DNA of 64,000 nt, taken from positions 46,474 through 110,473 of the forward strand of contig NZ_WIJP01000009.1 in assembly GCF_009496155.1 (NCBI RefSeq), written 5' to 3'. The notes below the pieces were generated by a model, which saw nothing but the letters and a program-made list of their open reading frames with translations, was not told the DNA's origin and made no database searches. The stretch is from Streptococcus mitis. Lineage in GTDB: Bacteria > Bacillota > Bacilli > Lactobacillales > Streptococcaceae. Each line of letters begins with the position of its first letter. Within the stretch, counting starts at the first letter, position 1. A program made the translations under genes and the position numbers. Below are positions 1 to 7,180 of the stretch, piece by piece.

Positions 1-1
1 C

Positions 2-529
2 TTAGGTGATAGAAAATCTGAAATCTATGCTCTTCAATGGAAACATATCGATTTTTCAAAATCACAGATTCAGCTAATTCAAGCTTTAGATAGATATGGA
101 CAAGTAAAATCTACTAAGGGAAATAAGAAAACTATTTTCTCTATTTCTAATGACTTACTTCAGCTTCTTACATCTTGGAAAGAACAACAAAGATATGAAC
201 TAGCAAAGTTTGGTATCATCAGTAATCCAGAACAATTTGTTTTTACATATGTCGACACAAGAGGAAACATCAACAAGCCTTTACATGCTGACTATCTAAA
301 CAATAAAATGAAAAGCATCAGAAAGCGACATAAAGAGCTGGCATATGCTACACCTCATAAACTGCGACATACAGGAGCCAAGCTTGCTAAACAAGCAGGA
401 ATGAGCTTAGAAGCTATCTCTGAGGCTCTAACACACAGTGACACAGGAACAACTCAGATTTATGTCAATACTTCTAATGTAGTTCCTATGACAGTAGGTG
501 AATTTGCTTTAAAGTCTCTAAATCAATGA
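2..529 (+). CDS. Tyrosine-type site-specific integrase, C-terminal part (cut by window edge)
   Basis: The reading frame is open from base 2 to the TGA at 527-529, so this is the catalytic end of a gene that begins outside the window. It shows the tyrosine-recombinase signature: an arginine in GDRKSE near the start, HKLRH (H-x-x-R) and a nucleophile tyrosine in QIYVNT. It would integrate and excise a mobile element by strand exchange at the rpsI 3' end. Its stop lies 75 bp from a copy of that end (604-689), the same spacing logic as the second integrase at 6003-7157. It is therefore the int gene of a first element lying to the left. Sequence similarity to the second integrase is only general. 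Confidence 0.9.
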   Translation, partial: LGDRKSEIYALQWKHIDFSKSQIQLIQALDRYGQVKSTKGNKKTIFSISNDLLQLLTSWKEQQRYELAKFGIISNPEQFVFTYVDTRGNINKPLHADYLNNKMKSIRKRHKELAYATPHKLRHTGAKLAKQAGMSLEAISEALTHSDTGTTQIYVNTSNVVPMTVGEFALKSLNQ

Positions 530-539
530 GGTGAAAATA

Positions 540-602
540 AGGTAAATTTTGAGGTAAACTTTTCAAAAAAACACGAAAAAAGCACCCATAAGGTAAACTT
601 TT
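540..602 (+). repeat. Short direct repeats GGTAAA(C/T)TTT, candidate integrase arm sites
   Basis: The motif AGGTAAATTTT / AGGTAAACTTTT occurs three times between the first integrase gene and the att repeat (about 540, 552 and 590). Tyrosine integrases usually bind such short direct repeats beside the core site. The role is inferred from position and repetition only. Confidence 0.4.
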
Positions 603-603
603 G

Positions 604-689
604 AGTGCTTTGAAACGTTGATATAATCGTGTTGATTAACGTTTTGAGAATTGTGATGCTTTACAAGCTTTCTTAAGACCTGGTTTTTT
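604..689. repeat. att direct repeat, left copy (displaced rpsI 3' end)
   Basis: These 86 bases repeat 7257-7342 with three mismatches. The repeat covers the last codons, stop codon and downstream flank of rpsI (minus strand); here the rpsI part encodes a truncated tail with one Arg-to-Cys change. It marks the boundary between the left element, whose integrase ends at 529, and the 6.65-kb island to the right. Confidence 0.9.
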
Positions 690-785
690 CTACATTATGA
701 TATTTATGGTAAATTATCACTAAAATCAAGTAATTTTAAGAGATAAATCCTCAATATTTACATATATAATCCTTTTGAAAATCGA

Positions 786-808
786 GAGGTTATCAAAGGG
801 TTATCACA
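786..808 (+). repeat. Doubled GGTTATCA motif, left end of island
   Basis: Two tandem GGTTATCA units occur here and again, in the same orientation, at 7181-7203 next to the integrase stop; the two 23-bp stretches differ at two positions. The location at both ends fits arm-type integrase or excisionase sites. The function is inferred. Confidence 0.55.
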
Positions 809-813
809 TTTTA

Positions 814-841
814 GTTTTCGGAGCTTATGTAGTTGAGAAAT
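814..841 (-). repeat. 28-bp island motif, copy 1 (core TACATAAGCTCCGAAAAC)
   Basis: On the minus strand this matches 5958-5985 (before the integrase gene) at nearly every position and 5299-5326 (before the DUF771-like gene) at most positions. The three copies sit at places where excision or regulation would be controlled, so a shared DNA-binding protein is likely. Confidence 0.6.
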
Positions 842-1032
842 ACGAAATACTGTATCATAAAGATGATGTACAGTTTAGCAACAAATATACAGTTTCTTCG
901 TGCCTGGACAATTTCTTTTTCTATCCTGAAGATATTTAAACAGTTCTATATATTATTTCTTGTGAGTAATTTTCATCAAAAAATTTCATAGAGTAGCTCC
1001 CTAGAATCATGGAAAAGTAGTAAAAATAGTTG

Positions 1033-1371
1033 TTATCCTAGTTGATTAAAAAAATCCCTGATTTCCTCATCTTTTATAAAATAATATATAATTTTCCCCT
1101 CTCTTCTAGTGCCCAAGATGTTTTGATTGGCTAGTTTACGAAGATGGTGGGAAGTAGATGCCATACTGAGATTTAGTAAACAGGCTATATCACAGACACA
1201 GAGTTCTTCAACAGCAAGAAGATAGAAGATGATATTTATCTGTTTATTATCGGTAAATTTTGTTAAAATGCGAAGTGATTTTTGGACTTTTTCCTTTTCA
1301 AGGTAGTTCGTTGCGGTTGTAATATTTTGCTGATTTATAACATTCACTTGGCAGATACTATCTTTTTTCAT
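1033..1371 (-). CDS. cadX: ArsR/SmtB-family metal-responsive repressor (CadC/CadX type)
   Basis: The predicted 112-residue protein has a winged helix and the metal-box ELCVCD (Cys58, Cys60), plus an N-terminal Cys7 typical of CadC-like cadmium/lead/zinc sensors. Such proteins leave the operator when metal binds. The start at 1371 is chosen because AGGAG lies just upstream and overlaps the cadD stop; an earlier in-frame ATG at 1401 lies inside cadD without a ribosome site. It is cotranscribed behind cadD from the promoter at 2030-2058, where a matching inverted repeat is present. The metal is inferred from family and partner. Confidence 0.88.
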   Translation of the reverse strand: MKKDSICQVNVINQQNITTATNYLEKEKVQKSLRILTKFTDNKQINIIFYLLAVEELCVCDIACLLNLSMASTSHHLRKLANQNILGTRREGKIIYYFIKDEEIRDFFNQLG

Positions 1372-1382
1372 AATATTTTCTC

Positions 1383-1997
1383 CTAGCCTAATATAGTCCA
1401 TAGTATGTCAAAACTGTTATTTTCAATCAGGATATATATCCCCAATCCTAAATAAACAACGGCAATAAACCATCTGCTATATTTTTCCAAAATTTCTCCA
1501 ACAGAAGAGACTTGTGCCAATTTTTGGGCAGAAAAAACCAAGAGATAAATCATGACTAGAAAGGTAAGTAAAGCTACTATCAAATTTGCTAAATTTAAGG
1601 TAGTAAAATATGGAACAAAGACACCAATATTGTCAGCACCACAACTTGCAAAAGTAATCATAGCGACTAGAAATATCAGGTTTTTATTATCTTTGCGCAA
1701 ACCTTCTTTGGCAATAGCTTCTCCATCAGAATCTCCTAAAAGCAAAACTTTGAGACCTAGGAAAATTGGAATCAAACCGAGTAAACCTAAAATCTCTTTA
1801 CTAGGAATATAATTTAAGACAAATGCAAAAAGCAAACTTAGCAATATTAGACTAACAGAGCCTAGAAATTGTCCTAAATAGATGTTAATGATGTCTTTTC
1901 TGCTTTTTCTTTTGGCAAAAAATAACATTAGGATAATAAGTAAGTCTACGGCTGTCCCAGAATACAGGATTATTGAAGTAACAACATTTTGAATCAT
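1383..1997 (-). CDS. cadD: CadD-family cadmium resistance transporter
   Basis: This is a 204-residue integral membrane protein with about five or six hydrophobic helices and the CadD hallmarks: FASCGADNIGVFVPYF in the middle and a conserved acidic/basic loop near GDSDGEAIA. CadD proteins confer cadmium resistance, probably by export. The second ATG (1997) is preferred because the first ATG (2009) forms part of the GAGG ribosome site. The length equals the usual CadD size. Followed 11 bp later by the sensor gene, it forms a two-gene resistance operon carried as island cargo. Confidence 0.9.
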   Translation of the reverse strand: MIQNVVTSIILYSGTAVDLLIILMLFFAKRKSRKDIINIYLGQFLGSVSLILLSLLFAFVLNYIPSKEILGLLGLIPIFLGLKVLLLGDSDGEAIAKEGLRKDNKNLIFLVAMITFASCGADNIGVFVPYFTTLNLANLIVALLTFLVMIYLLVFSAQKLAQVSSVGEILEKYSRWFIAVVYLGLGIYILIENNSFDILWTILG

Positions 1998-2006
1998 AAA
2001 ATACCT

Positions 2007-2028
2007 CATTCAAATATATTTTTGAATG
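2007..2028. promoter_or_regulatory. CadC-type operator (perfect 8-bp inverted repeat)
   Basis: CATTCAAA and TTTGAATG flank a 6-bp centre. The layout closely resembles the known CadC/ArsR operator (TCAAATA..TATTTGA). It lies between the -10 box and the cadD start, so the bound repressor would block transcription. Confidence 0.8.
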
Positions 2029-2029
2029 T

Positions 2030-2058
2030 ATTCTAACATTAAACTTTGTAGATGTCAA
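2030..2058 (-). promoter_or_regulatory. cadD-cadX promoter
   Basis: On the minus strand TTGACA (2053-2058) and TAGAAT (2030-2035) are separated by exactly 17 bp, directly upstream of the operator. Confidence 0.8.
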
Positions 2059-2103
2059 CTTAAAATCCACCAAAATATAGATAAGAAGTTAGTGTACCAA
2101 ATA

Positions 2104-2140
2104 TTAAAAAGCCCTGCCATCGAAATGACAGCAGGGCTTA
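2104..2140 (-). terminator. Rho-independent terminator upstream of the cad promoter
   Basis: AAGCCCTGC and GCAGGGCTT form a 9-bp stem with a 12-nt loop, followed on the minus strand by TTTTTAAT. It would stop leftward transcripts from the replication/mob operon before the cad operon. Confidence 0.75.
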
Positions 2141-2450
2141 ACTTCAATATCCAGATAATATATTTATCTAAAAAAGGTACAGTTTTTATTGATTTGTAGT
2201 GCGATATAATGAGTTTCCAAAAATCAAAAATCGCTTAAAATCAATATTTTGACATCTATTGACGTGTACTGAAACCCTTACTTAACCTCTGTAAGGATAT
2301 AATTACGGTACCAGTATATCATAAATAATAACAAAATCTTGACTTTCCGAAACATAATGATTTTCCCGAAAGAAAGAGATCAACCTAAAAAATTACTGTC
2401 TTACTTATGTAATGTTTCTTTAATATAATATAGAAATAAAAAGTATGTAA

Positions 2451-2828
2451 ATGAAAAGATTTATCACATTACTTTTAGTGTCTCTATCTACAATTTTATT
2501 AATTGCATGCTCTAACCAATCAAGCAATTCTTTAGATGGCGAATACCGTTGAATAAACGAGAGTAGAAATGAAGTTGCCTTTACCATTTCAGGTAACAAA
2601 GGAAATAGCAACAAAGGAGAGACCGACACCTTTACAATTGATAAAGACAGTGCAACAATCGAACCGACTGGCTCTAATATCATAAACCGAAAAGAGAATT
2701 ATACCTTCAAGGATGACGTATTCACTGTAGATATTTCAGGAACAAAGCAGGAGTATTACAAAAAGGATAGTGAAGAAATACAGCGACAAGTAAAACCCTC
2801 AAACTATTTGATATTCTTTATACAATAA
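2451..2828 (+). pseudogene. Small lipoprotein gene interrupted by an in-frame TGA
   Basis: From the ATG at 2451 the frame encodes a lipoprotein signal (charged start, hydrophobic core, lipobox LIAC with Cys20) and then GEYR followed by TGA at 2550-2552. The same frame continues without interruption to the TAA at 2826-2828, about 125 codons in all, with the beta-rich, lysine-rich composition expected of a small streptococcal lipoprotein. A single TGG-to-TGA change is the simplest explanation. The plus-strand terminator at 2893-2915 belongs to it. I do not recognise a function. Confidence 0.75.
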
Positions 2829-2838
2829 AAACGCTTTT

Positions 2839-2890
2839 GTACTGACCCCAAAAGTTAGATTTTTTCTGTCTAACTTTTGGGGGTCAGTAC
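2839..2890. repeat. Long palindrome resembling IS3-family ends
   Basis: Arms of 21-22 bp (TACTGACCCC(C)AAAAGTTAGA) face each other across a 9-nt centre with one unpaired base. The motif is reminiscent of terminal repeats of IS3/IS150-group elements in streptococci. It may be what remains of both ends after an internal deletion, or simply a strong hairpin. Confidence 0.5.
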
Positions 2891-2892
2891 AC

Positions 2893-2915
2893 ACCCGCAT
2901 AGCGGGTATTTTTTT
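2893..2915 (+). terminator. Rho-independent terminator after the lipoprotein pseudogene
   Basis: ACCCGC and GCGGGT pair across 3 nt and are followed by ATTTTTTT on the plus strand. Confidence 0.7.
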
Positions 2916-3049
2916 GTCTCGCACCTAGCGGAGTGAGACAGGCTAATAGTCACATAATAAAAAATTTACTTAAAGTCAGATTTTAAATACTTTAGAATAG
3001 TTCTTTCTAAAACTTACTCCCAAATTTTTTTGCTCGTATAATTCATCAG

Positions 3050-3140
3050 GGGTTTGGGGATACCCCAAAATTCAAATCATCCCAAAAAGTACATACACTT
3101 TGTGTATACAAATTTTAGGATGATTTTGGGAGTGTGTGTA
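3050..3140. other. Nested inverted repeats beside MobC-like genes, candidate oriT region
   Basis: Non-coding DNA with TTTGGGG/CCCCAAA (3053-3069) and a larger structure in which AAATCATCC (3074-3082) pairs with GGATGATTT (3118-3126), around an inner TACAC..GTGTA hairpin. A further hairpin (TGTCTC..GAGACA) lies at 2915-2940. Clustered inverted repeats beside mobilization accessory genes are typical of transfer origins. I cannot match it to a named oriT, so this is a hypothesis. Confidence 0.35.
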
Positions 3141-3255
3141 TACAGACTCTGAGCTCGCAAAGTCATATTATGTGAAATCTTTCCTTCTCGATAAAATAAT
3201 CCCAAAAATCAATTTGACTGTCATTTGTGTGTACAAATATTTTAAGAAGATATAT

Positions 3256-3290
3256 AAAAAACGCTGCAAAATTTTTAACAGCGTTTCCTT
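3256..3290 (-). terminator. Terminator of the replication/mobilization operon
   Basis: AAACGCTG (3259-3266) pairs with CAGCGTTT (3279-3286). On the minus strand the stem is followed by a run of Ts, immediately after the last gene of the leftward operon. Confidence 0.8.
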
Positions 3291-3483
3291 ATTTTAAAAT
3301 TCTCATATGTCTTTCTTTTTTATGGTTAGCATCATAGTATTCCAGCATCGCATGATACAAACGAGCCTTCGTTTTATCTTGTTGTTTAATTCCATGAAGA
3401 AATAATTCTGCTCGCTTTAATTTCAATATGTATTCACATATCTGATCAAAATCCTTATCCATATTACTTTTGAAAATAAACAT
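3289..3483 (-). CDS. Small hypothetical protein at the end of the island mob operon
   Basis: 64 residues, charged and helical, with no membrane segment or motif that I recognise. It starts within the end of the preceding MobC-like gene (20-bp overlap) and has a good GGAGG ribosome site, so translational coupling is likely. It may be part of the relaxosome module, but this is inferred only from position. Confidence 0.65.
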   Translation of the reverse strand: MFIFKSNMDKDFDQICEYILKLKRAELFLHGIKQQDKTKARLYHAMLEYYDANHKKERHMRILK

Positions 3484-3796
3484 CTTTTTCCTCCATCACA
3501 TCAACTATTTTTTGCATCAAAATAGACATATCCATTTTGTTTTCATAGCTTATTCTCCCAACTACAGTTGCAAGACGGGCTATAGAATTGATATTCTTTC
3601 CGACTTGTTCCAATTCTTCTGTTAAAGGAACTAAACCTTCAAAAGAGACTTTTTGGATGTTCAAATCTGTTCGTATTAATTTTTGTCTAGCAAACTCAGA
3701 AAAATTACGAATATTTTCCTTCCTCATACAATCATTTAATTTTTTATTTTCTTCTTCCGTCAAAAACACCTGTTTCAACACAGATTTTATTCTCAT
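3464..3796 (-). CDS. MobC-like relaxosome accessory protein (second of pair)
   Basis: 110 residues. It starts with a ribbon-helix-helix type region (residues ~1-50, VFLTEEENKKLNDCMRK..NFSEFARQKL) and continues with the MobC-like segment ELEQVGKNINSIARLA. MobC proteins bind oriT and help the relaxase open the strands. It lies 7 bp after the paralogous gene at 3804-4163 and shares its plan (VLKxxxxTEEx..FSxxARxxL), so the two look like a duplicated pair. No relaxase gene accompanies them. Confidence 0.72.
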   Translation of the reverse strand: MRIKSVLKQVFLTEEENKKLNDCMRKENIRNFSEFARQKLIRTDLNIQKVSFEGLVPLTEELEQVGKNINSIARLATVVGRISYENKMDMSILMQKIVDVMEEKDVYFQK

Positions 3797-3803
3797 GGTC
3801 CTA

Positions 3804-4163
3804 TCACCTCGTTTTCTTATTTAGTCGTTTTACAAGTTCTTTCACTTGTTTACTTGTCTTCTTTTCATATTCTATCATCAGCTCAACGCAGTAGTGAAAT
3901 ATCCTTACATTATCCAAATCTTCACTTTGTTCTGCTATTCTTTCTAACTGACGTAAGTTATTGATAATTCTTCTAACTTGAAATATAAAGTCATGATAAA
4001 ATTCAAAATCAAATTGAAGATAAATAGGCGAACTCTTAAACAACATTTTCCTAGCATAAGAGGAAAAATTTAGATGGTTTGTCATTTCAATCAAGTTATT
4101 CACTATTTCATTCTGCTCTTCAGTGATATAACATTTCTTTAGAACAGTCCTATATCTACTCAT
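3804..4163 (-). CDS. MobC-like relaxosome accessory protein (first of pair)
   Basis: 119 residues with N-terminal VLKKCYITEEQNEIV..LNFSSYARKML, matching the ribbon-helix-helix start of MobC-type proteins, and then a helical region with IINNLRQLERIAEQ in place of the usual NQIAR segment. It overlaps the replication gene by 8 bp and is probably cotranscribed with it. The family call rests on the pattern and on the neighbouring paralogue. It could instead be a plasmid-type copy or partition regulator, but the paired arrangement favours mobilization. Confidence 0.65.
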   Translation of the reverse strand: MSRYRTVLKKCYITEEQNEIVNNLIEMTNHLNFSSYARKMLFKSSPIYLQFDFEFYHDFIFQVRRIINNLRQLERIAEQSEDLDNVRIFHYCVELMIEYEKKTSKQVKELVKRLNKKTR

Positions 4164-4995
4164 TTATCATATACTTCTTTCGGGCATTTTCATGGGCAAT
4201 AGCTTTGCACTCCAGCATACGTTCCTGCTTTAAATTCTCCATAGACTTAAATAAATACGCTAAAGGAGAAGTCGCATCCTCAGGAATCCGTTCAATCATG
4301 TTAATAACTTCATCACTAGTTACATACCCACTAGCCAAATACTCGCCTATCTTCATCTTCTGAGCATGTGTTAAAGTGTAATTGTTAGGATACAAAAATC
4401 TATCATTGTACTTATAAGAAATGGATTCTAACAAAGAATAATATTTGGGTGGAATATAAGTTTCAGGCTTTCTAGAACTATTATCCAGTATATTCTCAAT
4501 CTCTTTCTTATTCTTATTCTTGTTCTTAATCTCTTGCGTTACATTATCATTTTCATCCGTTACTGTAACGTTACAGTCTAAAACGAGTTGTGGCTCGCCT
4601 GTAATTAGTGCTTTTTGTTTTTGTCTATGACGAGCAACACGTTCCCTAGTTTGTTTCCTAATCTTTTCTAGTCCATCTATATTCTGATGTTTCTCCCATT
4701 TTGGAATGGTAATAGCGCCATCTATGATTTCTATCATGCCAAATTCTTCAAACATACTGAGAGCTAATTTTACAGATGTAGCCTTTCGTCTAAACACTGT
4801 TGAAAGCATCTCTTCTGTGTAATAAACCTTGTTCCCTAGACTTAATATGCCACTATTATTTTGCTTTCCTGCAAGCACCAGAATTTTAAACCATATTACA
4901 ATAAGAGTATCTCCTTCTGGCATTGATTCTATTAGCTGAATTTTTTCATCATCAAATATATCTGTTGTTATCTTGATCCACTGAACACCATTCAT
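4156..4995 (-). CDS. Phage-type replisome organizer / replication initiation protein
   Basis: 279 residues. The N-terminal ~120 residues (WIKITTDIFDDEKIQLI, VIWFKILVLAGKQNNSG, YYTEEMLSTVFRR) match the winged-helix N-terminal domain of phage replisome organizers. A charged linker rich in Asn/Lys follows, then a C-terminal helical part resembling DnaD/DnaB-loader domains (AQKMKIGEYLASGYVTSDEV). Such proteins bind an origin, often inside their own gene, and recruit the host helicase. Autonomous replication after excision would help this small island persist or package. It sits between the DUF771-like gene and the MobC-like pair in one leftward operon. Confidence 0.8.
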   Translation of the reverse strand: MNGVQWIKITTDIFDDEKIQLIESMPEGDTLIVIWFKILVLAGKQNNSGILSLGNKVYYTEEMLSTVFRRKATSVKLALSMFEEFGMIEIIDGAITIPKWEKHQNIDGLEKIRKQTRERVARHRQKQKALITGEPQLVLDCNVTVTDENDNVTQEIKNKNKNKKEIENILDNSSRKPETYIPPKYYSLLESISYKYNDRFLYPNNYTLTHAQKMKIGEYLASGYVTSDEVINMIERIPEDATSPLAYLFKSMENLKQERMLECKAIAHENARKKYMINE

Positions 4996-5003
4996 ACGAG
5001 TAC

Positions 5004-5285
5004 CTATCTTTCATATTGCTTCAACCATCGTGTTACTGCTCTTTTATCGTATAAAGTCACTCCATCAATCACCATGGTTGGCATTCCTTCTTTCGTCCAT
5101 TTTTGGATTGTTGTCGTAGATACATCTAACCACCTAGACAAACCTGACATACGAACCATAGGTTTATAAAGTTCTTTATCTTCAAATACTCTTGCTACAG
5201 CATTTGAAATCATCTCATCATAGTGAGCACGTAATTGCTTCTCTAATTCTTTAGGAAGCTGGACAACTAAAGTAGTTTCCGACAT
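5004..5285 (-). CDS. DUF771-like helix-turn-helix protein, candidate excisionase/activator
   Basis: 93 residues. The C-terminal half, MSGLSRWLDVSTTTIQKWTKEGMPTMVIDGVTLYDKRAVTRWL, is a MerR/AlpA-like winged helix-turn-helix as in phage DUF771 and excisionase-like proteins. The N-terminus is an amphipathic helical region. The start at 5285 is chosen because GAGGTG precedes it; the ATG at 5300 is part of that ribosome site. It is the first gene of the leftward operon and is divergent from the repressor, the usual position of an excision or early-activation factor. It could equally be a replication accessory. Confidence 0.65.
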   Translation of the reverse strand: MSETTLVVQLPKELEKQLRAHYDEMISNAVARVFEDKELYKPMVRMSGLSRWLDVSTTTIQKWTKEGMPTMVIDGVTLYDKRAVTRWLKQYER

Positions 5286-5298
5286 AAATTCACACCTC

Positions 5299-5326
5299 AT
5301 TTCTAAATTAAATAAGCTCCGAAACC
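5299..5326 (+). repeat. 28-bp island motif, copy 2
   Basis: This shares ATAAGCTCCGAAA and the ATTTCT start with 5958-5985 and with the inverted copy at 814-841. It covers the 5' untranslated part and ribosome site of the DUF771-like gene, so binding here could repress translation or transcription. Confidence 0.6.
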
Positions 5327-5342
5327 ATTTAATTTGTTATTC

Positions 5343-5414
5343 ATTTTGAATTATATATCCTTTTTGAATTTTTGTCAAGCTTTTTTATTCAAAAAGAATA
5401 AAATGTGTTATAAT
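5343..5414. promoter_or_regulatory. Divergent control region with repressor operator and repressor promoter
   Basis: CTTTTTGAAT (5360-5369) and ATTCAAAAAG (5387-5396) form a perfect 10-bp inverted repeat, and a third TTTTGAAT half-site lies at about 5344. A TATAAT box (5409-5414) serves the rightward repressor gene. The half-sites would let the CI-like protein control both directions. Confidence 0.6.
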
Positions 5415-5432
5415 GATAAAAAGGAGGTTCTT

Positions 5433-5951
5433 ATGACGAATCATATTACTAAACTGATAGAAAATAGCGGAAAAAAATTGACAGAAATTAGCGAAGCTAC
5501 AAATATAGCCTATCCTACACTTTCTGGATACAATCAAGGAATCCGCAAACCTAAAAAAGATAATGCTGAAAAATTGGCAAAATACTTTAATGTTTCCGTC
5601 GCTTACATTATGGGACTTGATAGCAACCCACACGCTCCATCAAATCTTAAAATTGTTACAGATAGTTTCAAAACATCTAAAATTGGTTCTGTGACACCTT
5701 TTAAAAGCGATATGGAGAAGTTAAAGAAGAGTATCGAATTTGGCGAAAGGGCATTAACACTACCACTTGATGATAGTTTTTCAGATGAATTTCGTCATAT
5801 ATTCTCAGAATACCTAGCAGAGAAAAACAAACGTTTTATGTCTGAGTTTATAGACTATATGAATCACCAAAATAAAGATTCTAAAGTTTGGCAGAGCTGG
5901 ATTAAAACAGACGAATACGCTATCCGCCAAGAAGATAGAAAAAATAGATAG
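5433..5951 (+). CDS. CI-like HTH (XRE) transcriptional repressor of the island
   Basis: 172 residues. Residues ~1-65 form an XRE/Cro-CI helix-turn-helix (LTEISEATNIAYPTLSGYNQGIRKPKKDNAEKLAKYFNVS), followed by a helical C-terminus without a recognisable self-cleaving peptidase. Such short repressors in satellites are often released by a helper protein rather than by RecA. The start follows AAGGAGG; upstream codons lack a ribosome site. It is divergent from the DUF771-like gene across an operator-rich 150 bp and lies 51 bp before the integrase. Confidence 0.85.
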   Translation: MTNHITKLIENSGKKLTEISEATNIAYPTLSGYNQGIRKPKKDNAEKLAKYFNVSVAYIMGLDSNPHAPSNLKIVTDSFKTSKIGSVTPFKSDMEKLKKSIEFGERALTLPLDDSFSDEFRHIFSEYLAEKNKRFMSEFIDYMNHQNKDSKVWQSWIKTDEYAIRQEDRKNR

Positions 5952-5957
5952 ACACTC

Positions 5958-5985
5958 ATTTCTCGATTACATAAGCTCCGAAAAC
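5958..5985 (+). repeat. 28-bp island motif, copy 3 (integrase leader)
   Basis: The complete motif with core TACATAAGCTCCGAAAAC lies 17 bp before the integrase start and just after the repressor stop. Its two relatives are at 814-841 (inverted) and 5299-5326. Confidence 0.65.
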
Positions 5986-6002
5986 TTAGATACGGAGAAA
6001 AA

Positions 6003-7157
6003 ATGTCTATACACAAATACAAAACAAAAAAAGGAATCCTTTACTATGTCAGCTTTTACATTGGCTTAGATGCTTATGGAAAGAAAAAAAGGCACTTAAA
6101 GAGAGGGTTCAAAACCAAAAAAGAGGCAAAATTGTACGAAGCTCGTTTAGAAGCTGGTGTCGTTGCCCCCACAGTAAGTACCGACAAACCTAACCCCCAA
6201 GTCACTTATAAAGAACTTTATCAAGAATGGTTTAAGGCCTATGTTGGTACCGTTGAAGAAACAACTTCTTCCCAAACTAAGAATATCTATCGAATACATA
6301 TTCTACCAATATTTGGCGATAAATTTATTGACCAAATCAGTCCTTTAGACTGTCAAAACTTTATTACACAAAAATCTCAGACTTTCAAAAATATCAAACA
6401 GATAAAATCCTATACCTCAAAAATTTTTGATTTTGCAATCAACATGAACTACATTGATCGAAATCCAATGAAGAATGTTATCATGCCTAAAATCAAAAAA
6501 ACTAGATCAGATAATTTTTGGTCTCTGGAGGAATTACATCATTTCCTTGATATAGTGAAAGAAACTGAGCCATTTAAACATTTTGCTTTATTTAGACTGC
6601 TTGCATTTAGTGGACTACGAAAAGGGGAGTTATACGCTTTAAAATGGGCTGATATTAACTTTGACAGCAATCTATTGAACATAGATAAAAGTCTAGGAAG
6701 AATTGACGGTAAAGCGATTGAAAAGAGCACAAAGAATGAATCTTCAGTTCGTACAATCTATCTTGATGATGAGACAATCGATATTATTAAGCAATGGAGA
6801 AATTTCTATCTGAAAGAACAATCTCAGCTTCCTCTTACAAAGCTGAATATTAGTGATGAATATATGTTCTCTTACATATCAAGTAATGACAAAATTGAAC
6901 CTTTGCATGCTGATTACATTAATAACGTACTGAATCGAATTATTAAAAAGCATAAATTAAAACCAATTAGCCCACATGGGTTTAGACATACACATGCAAC
7001 ACTTATGTCTGAAATTGGAATCGATCCTTCTAATACATCAAAACGTCTCGGTCATGCAAGCAGTCAGGTGACATTAGATGTCTATACTCACACCACAAAA
7101 ACTGGTGAGAAAAACTCTATTGACAAATTTGCAGACTATCTCAATAAAGCAAAATAA
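6003..7157 (+). CDS. int: Tyrosine-type integrase of the rpsI island
   Basis: 384 residues. An N-terminal AP2-like arm-binding domain (residues ~1-50, KKGILYYVSFYIGLDAYGKKK) is followed by a SAM-like core-binding domain (~70-160) and the catalytic domain. Catalytic residues visible are Arg206 (SGLRKGE), His325 and Arg328 (PHGFRHTH), His351 (LGHASS) and the nucleophile Tyr361 (LDVYTHT). All are present, so the enzyme should be active. It is separated from the att copy at rpsI by 100 bp containing a doubled GGTTATCA motif. It catalyses insertion at and excision from the rpsI 3' end. Confidence 0.95.
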   Translation: MSIHKYKTKKGILYYVSFYIGLDAYGKKKRHLKRGFKTKKEAKLYEARLEAGVVAPTVSTDKPNPQVTYKELYQEWFKAYVGTVEETTSSQTKNIYRIHILPIFGDKFIDQISPLDCQNFITQKSQTFKNIKQIKSYTSKIFDFAINMNYIDRNPMKNVIMPKIKKTRSDNFWSLEELHHFLDIVKETEPFKHFALFRLLAFSGLRKGELYALKWADINFDSNLLNIDKSLGRIDGKAIEKSTKNESSVRTIYLDDETIDIIKQWRNFYLKEQSQLPLTKLNISDEYMFSYISSNDKIEPLHADYINNVLNRIIKKHKLKPISPHGFRHTHATLMSEIGIDPSNTSKRLGHASSQVTLDVYTHTTKTGEKNSIDKFADYLNKAK

Positions 7158-7180
7158 ATCATGATTTTAAAAATTTAGAA

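Larger units (their letters stand above)
690..1032. other. Island left-end non-coding region
   Basis: No gene is visible in this 343-bp AT-rich stretch. It holds a doubled GGTTATCA motif at 786-808 that recurs at the right end of the island, and an inverted copy (814-841) of a 28-bp motif found before the integrase and before the DUF771-like gene. Confidence 0.6.

Noticed and set aside
2420..2683. 87-codon open frame on the minus strand
   Set aside because: It is antisense to the lipoprotein pseudogene, whose lipobox and composition show the plus strand was the coding one.
5433..5951. LexA-like self-cleaving repressor
   Set aside because: The C-terminal half lacks the Ala-Gly cleavage site and Ser/Lys pair of S24 peptidases, so only a CI-like HTH repressor is called.
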